Source: Nitrococcus sp. (lineage in GTDB: Bacteria; Pseudomonadota; Gammaproteobacteria; Nitrococcales; Nitrococcaceae). From it: 8,029 bases of DNA. Positions 6,308 to 8,029 of the stretch are shown one piece after another. The stretch spans positions 1 through 8,029 of the forward strand of contig JAKDMK010000092.1 in NCBI GenBank assembly GCA_030452365.1, in the 5' to 3' direction. The notes below the pieces were generated by a model. That model was not told the DNA's origin. It saw only the letters and a program-made list of their open reading frames with translations, and made no database searches. The translations under genes and the position numbers were made by a program. Within the stretch, counting starts at the first letter, position 1. Every line of letters starts with the position of its first letter.

Positions 6308-7048
6308 ATGACGCTTGCCATTATCGGCGGGACTGGATTGACTTCTCTCAATGGATTGGAGATCGAGCGCCGTGAAATGGTGCACACACCGTATGGCGAA
6401 CCTTCGGGCCCCATCACCCATGGGGTGCTGGACGGCAAGCCAATCATGTTCCTCGCGCGCCATGGTAGTGGCCATACCATTCCGCCGCATCGAATCAACT
6501 ACCGTGCCAATATATGGTCGCTTAAGCATCTAAAGGCCAATTGCGTATTGGCGGTGGCGGCTGTCGGCGGCATAGCTGAGGGCATGGCCCCTGGTCGGCT
6601 GGCATTCCCGAATCAGATCATCGATTACACAGGGGGCCGGGATCATACGTTCTTCGGTGAGAACCTCGCGCAGGTCGTACATATCGATTTCACTCAGCCC
6701 TATGATCGGGCGCTGCGCTCGTTGCTGATCGAATCTGCACGCGCGGCGGGTATCGAAGCGGTGGACCGTGGTACCTACGGCGCGACGCAGGGTCCGCGAC
6801 TGGAGACTGCGGCGGAGATTCGCCGTATGGCCCGCGACGGCTGTGCCATGGTCGGGATGACAGGCATGCCGGAAGCAGCGCTGGCGCGGGAGTTGGAGCT
6901 CCCCTATGCCACCTGTGCCGTGGTGGTGAACTGGGGAGCGGGTCTGCATGGCCAGAGCGAGGTGGCGATGACGCAGATCGAGAGCATGTTACGCACGGGC
7001 ATGGGTCAGGTGCGAAGACTTCTGACCGAGCTCATTCCCAAGCTTTAG
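6308..7048 (+). CDS. S-methyl-5'-thioinosine/thioadenosine phosphorylase (MTAP/PNP family)
   Basis: A 246-residue cytoplasmic nucleoside phosphorylase that uses phosphate to cleave a 5'-methylthio-purine nucleoside into free base and 5-methylthioribose-1-phosphate. Family motifs are intact: GGTGL at 7-11, phosphate-binding ARHG at 50-53, PPHRINYRAN at 59-68, VAAVGGI at 83-89, PNQIIDYTGGRDHTFF at 101-116, GTYGATQGPRLETAAEI at 155-171 and VGMTGMPEAALARELELPYA at 182-201. The base-pocket segment is VVVNWGAG with Asn208, where adenine-specific MTA phosphorylases carry Asp (ATDYD in the human enzyme). Asn there favours a 6-oxopurine, so methylthioinosine, giving hypoxanthine, is the likely substrate, as for the Pseudomonas PA3004 enzyme. 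The neighbouring hpt supports this. A clear AAGGA ribosome-binding site confirms the start. A general purine nucleoside or MTA phosphorylase is the alternative. Confidence 0.9.
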   Translation: MTLAIIGGTGLTSLNGLEIERREMVHTPYGEPSGPITHGVLDGKPIMFLARHGSGHTIPPHRINYRANIWSLKHLKANCVLAVAAVGGIAEGMAPGRLAFPNQIIDYTGGRDHTFFGENLAQVVHIDFTQPYDRALRSLLIESARAAGIEAVDRGTYGATQGPRLETAAEIRRMARDGCAMVGMTGMPEAALARELELPYATCAVVVNWGAGLHGQSEVAMTQIESMLRTGMGQVRRLLTELIPKL

Positions 7049-7097
7049 CATAATGGATCTGTGCGCCTACGGTTTGCGTAGTGTGCCCAGGCCCTCT
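7049..7097. terminator. Convergent gap with a weak hairpin, possible bidirectional terminator
   Basis: Only 49 nt separate the converging stop codons of the phosphorylase gene and csiV. An imperfect stem (CTACG at 7067-7071 with CGTAG at 7077-7081, extendable across one bulge to 7063-7086) could form on either strand. No T run follows it in either direction, so an intrinsic terminator is not well supported. Confidence 0.25.
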
Positions 7098-7832
7098 TCA
7101 CTGAACCGCTTGCGTACGATTTTGCTCGCGTTCAGTTTCGAGCTGGCGTACCTCTACCAGAACGCCGAGTACCGGATGATCAAGGTAGTGGATCTCGCCC
7201 AAGCGCATGGGGCGGCTTTGGGTCATTGGATAGATCGTCACCGTATCATCCATGCTCTCAGCGTCAATGCCATTGCGGCTAAAGCGCAAATCTACCTGGA
7301 AATGCAGATAACGCTGCTGCAGCAAGCGCAGGGTCCCCCAGAGCCGGGTGCCGCTCGGCAAGTAGTCGAATGGGTTTTGACCGTGGGAGGGTTCTTCCGC
7401 GGTATCCGTGACCGTGGACAATGTGGGTGGGGTCCAGTTCAACGGCAGCACGACCGCCGGAGTGTTGGCGGGATCGAGGTCCGATTGCCGCCAACCGACG
7501 TGTAGTAAGACTTCGTAATCCTTGGAGTGATCGAGGCGCTCACGGATGCCGGCGAGCTGCAGCTGCGTATTCGGCAGGCGGCTGAAAGCCGGAGGGTCCG
7601 TGCCGTGTGCCACGGGCCCCAAGGTGACCCAGCGTTGCGTCGCCGATCGTGAGATCGGCTGCGGCGAGTGCGGCCAGAATTCCGCGTCGTCGCCCGGAGC
7701 CTCCCAGTGGCGAAAGATCACGACTTCCACTGCATAGCCGGTTTGCGCCGTGGCGGGTATCGCCATTGCAGTCAAGATTAGGCCCAGCAACACGGTCAGC
7801 AAGTGTCTGCAGAGAAGCTTTATAAAAATCAT
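7098..7832 (-). CDS. csiV: CsiV family periplasmic peptidoglycan-binding protein
   Basis: A 244-residue exported protein. CsiV was described in Vibrio cholerae as a periplasmic peptidoglycan-binding protein needed for cell shape under D-amino-acid stress. The N-terminus is a typical signal peptide: a short basic start (IKLLCRH), a hydrophobic core of about 17 residues, and a likely cut after AIPATA near residue 29. The mature part begins GYAVEVVIFRHWE and ends with the family-typical segment MRLGEIHYLDHPVLGVLVEV. I chose the ATG at 7830-7832 because it places the signal peptide at the very N-terminus; a longer frame to 7970 would add 46 basic residues that are only a shadow of mfd. It starts 4 nt after the mfd stop without a clear ribosome-binding site, so it is probably translated by coupling to mfd. 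It may be annotated elsewhere as a hypothetical protein. Confidence 0.87.
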   Translation of the reverse strand: MIFIKLLCRHLLTVLLGLILTAMAIPATAQTGYAVEVVIFRHWEAPGDDAEFWPHSPQPISRSATQRWVTLGPVAHGTDPPAFSRLPNTQLQLAGIRERLDHSKDYEVLLHVGWRQSDLDPANTPAVVLPLNWTPPTLSTVTDTAEEPSHGQNPFDYLPSGTRLWGTLRLLQQRYLHFQVDLRFSRNGIDAESMDDTVTIYPMTQSRPMRLGEIHYLDHPVLGVLVEVRQLETEREQNRTQAVQ

Positions 7833-7836
7833 ATAT

Positions 7837-8029
7837 TTAGGCGGCCACTTGCTGCGCCAGCGCGTCAAGGAGCTGCGCGACCGTGCTGATCCGATGCTCG
7901 GCGTCTTCCATGGCCTGGCGAAACTGCAGTCGCTCCTGGCCTTCGAGTCGATATACTTTGGGGTTTTCATGAATTAACCGGACAATCGCTGCCGCGCTGA
8001 TCTCGGGATTAGGCCGGAATACCAGAACC
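7837..8029 (-). CDS. mfd: Transcription-repair coupling factor Mfd, C-terminal end (5' part outside window)
   Basis: The last 63 codons of a minus-strand gene entering from the right edge, ending in TAA at 7837-7839. The readable part includes NPKVYRLEGQERLQFRQAME followed by a helical tail ending in AQLLDALAQQVAA. This fits the extreme C-terminal D7 region of Mfd, where a KLxGxxRLRF-like strand and a terminal helix are usual. Mfd is a DNA translocase that removes stalled RNA polymerase and recruits UvrA at transcription-blocking lesions. The helicase motifs lie outside the window, so identification rests on this short tail plus the csiV neighbour, which is commonly next to mfd in gammaproteobacteria. 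Confidence 0.8.
   Translation of the reverse strand, partial: VLVFRPNPEISAAAIVRLIHENPKVYRLEGQERLQFRQAMEDAEHRISTVAQLLDALAQQVAA

Noticed and set aside
7833..7970. 46-residue N-terminal extension of CsiV (start at 7970)
   Set aside because: It overlaps the mfd C-terminus in another frame, is Arg/Lys/Ser-rich with no family likeness, and would bury the clear signal peptide that starts at 7832.

Overview
This window is about 8 kb of ordinary-looking, fairly GC-rich bacterial chromosome, most likely from a gammaproteobacterium. The best clue is the cluster of a stand-alone HPRT-type phosphoribosyltransferase, an S-methyl-5'-thioinosine-type phosphorylase, CsiV and Mfd. CsiV is a gammaproteobacterial family, and the phosphorylase-CsiV-Mfd neighbourhood is one I know from Pseudomonas-like genomes. 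The species cannot be fixed from sequence alone. I see no rRNA, tRNA, CRISPR array, insertion sequence or phage gene.

Left part (1-4385, minus strand): a compact four-gene transporter operon, read right to left. It encodes a HlyD/MacA-like periplasmic adaptor, an ABC ATPase of the MacB/LolD type, and two different FtsX/MacB-type permeases; the second permease runs off the left edge. The adaptor and ATPase genes overlap by 38 nt, and the other junctions are 10 and 6 nt, so the genes are almost certainly co-transcribed. The expected product is a tripartite-style export or envelope-remodelling machine of unknown substrate. No outer-membrane channel gene is visible.

Middle (4534-5652): a stand-alone class I glutamine amidotransferase on the minus strand, upstream of the transporter operon and separated from it by 148 nt. 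It is followed by a 414-nt gap with no convincing gene, which must hold the divergent control signals for the amidotransferase (minus) and hpt (plus).

Right part: on the plus strand are hpt (5653-6228) and the phosphorylase gene (6308-7048). Together they make chemical sense: the phosphorylase releases hypoxanthine (or adenine, if it prefers methylthioadenosine), and HPRT converts hypoxanthine to IMP. Converging on them from the right edge are the 3' end of mfd (transcription-repair coupling factor) and csiV (periplasmic peptidoglycan-binding protein), 4 nt apart on the minus strand.

I did not find a clearly new system. The points most worth a second look are an HPRT with an altered active-site loop, the purine-salvage pairing, the asymmetric permease pair with an extra N-terminal hydrophobic block, and the unexplained leader region before hpt.
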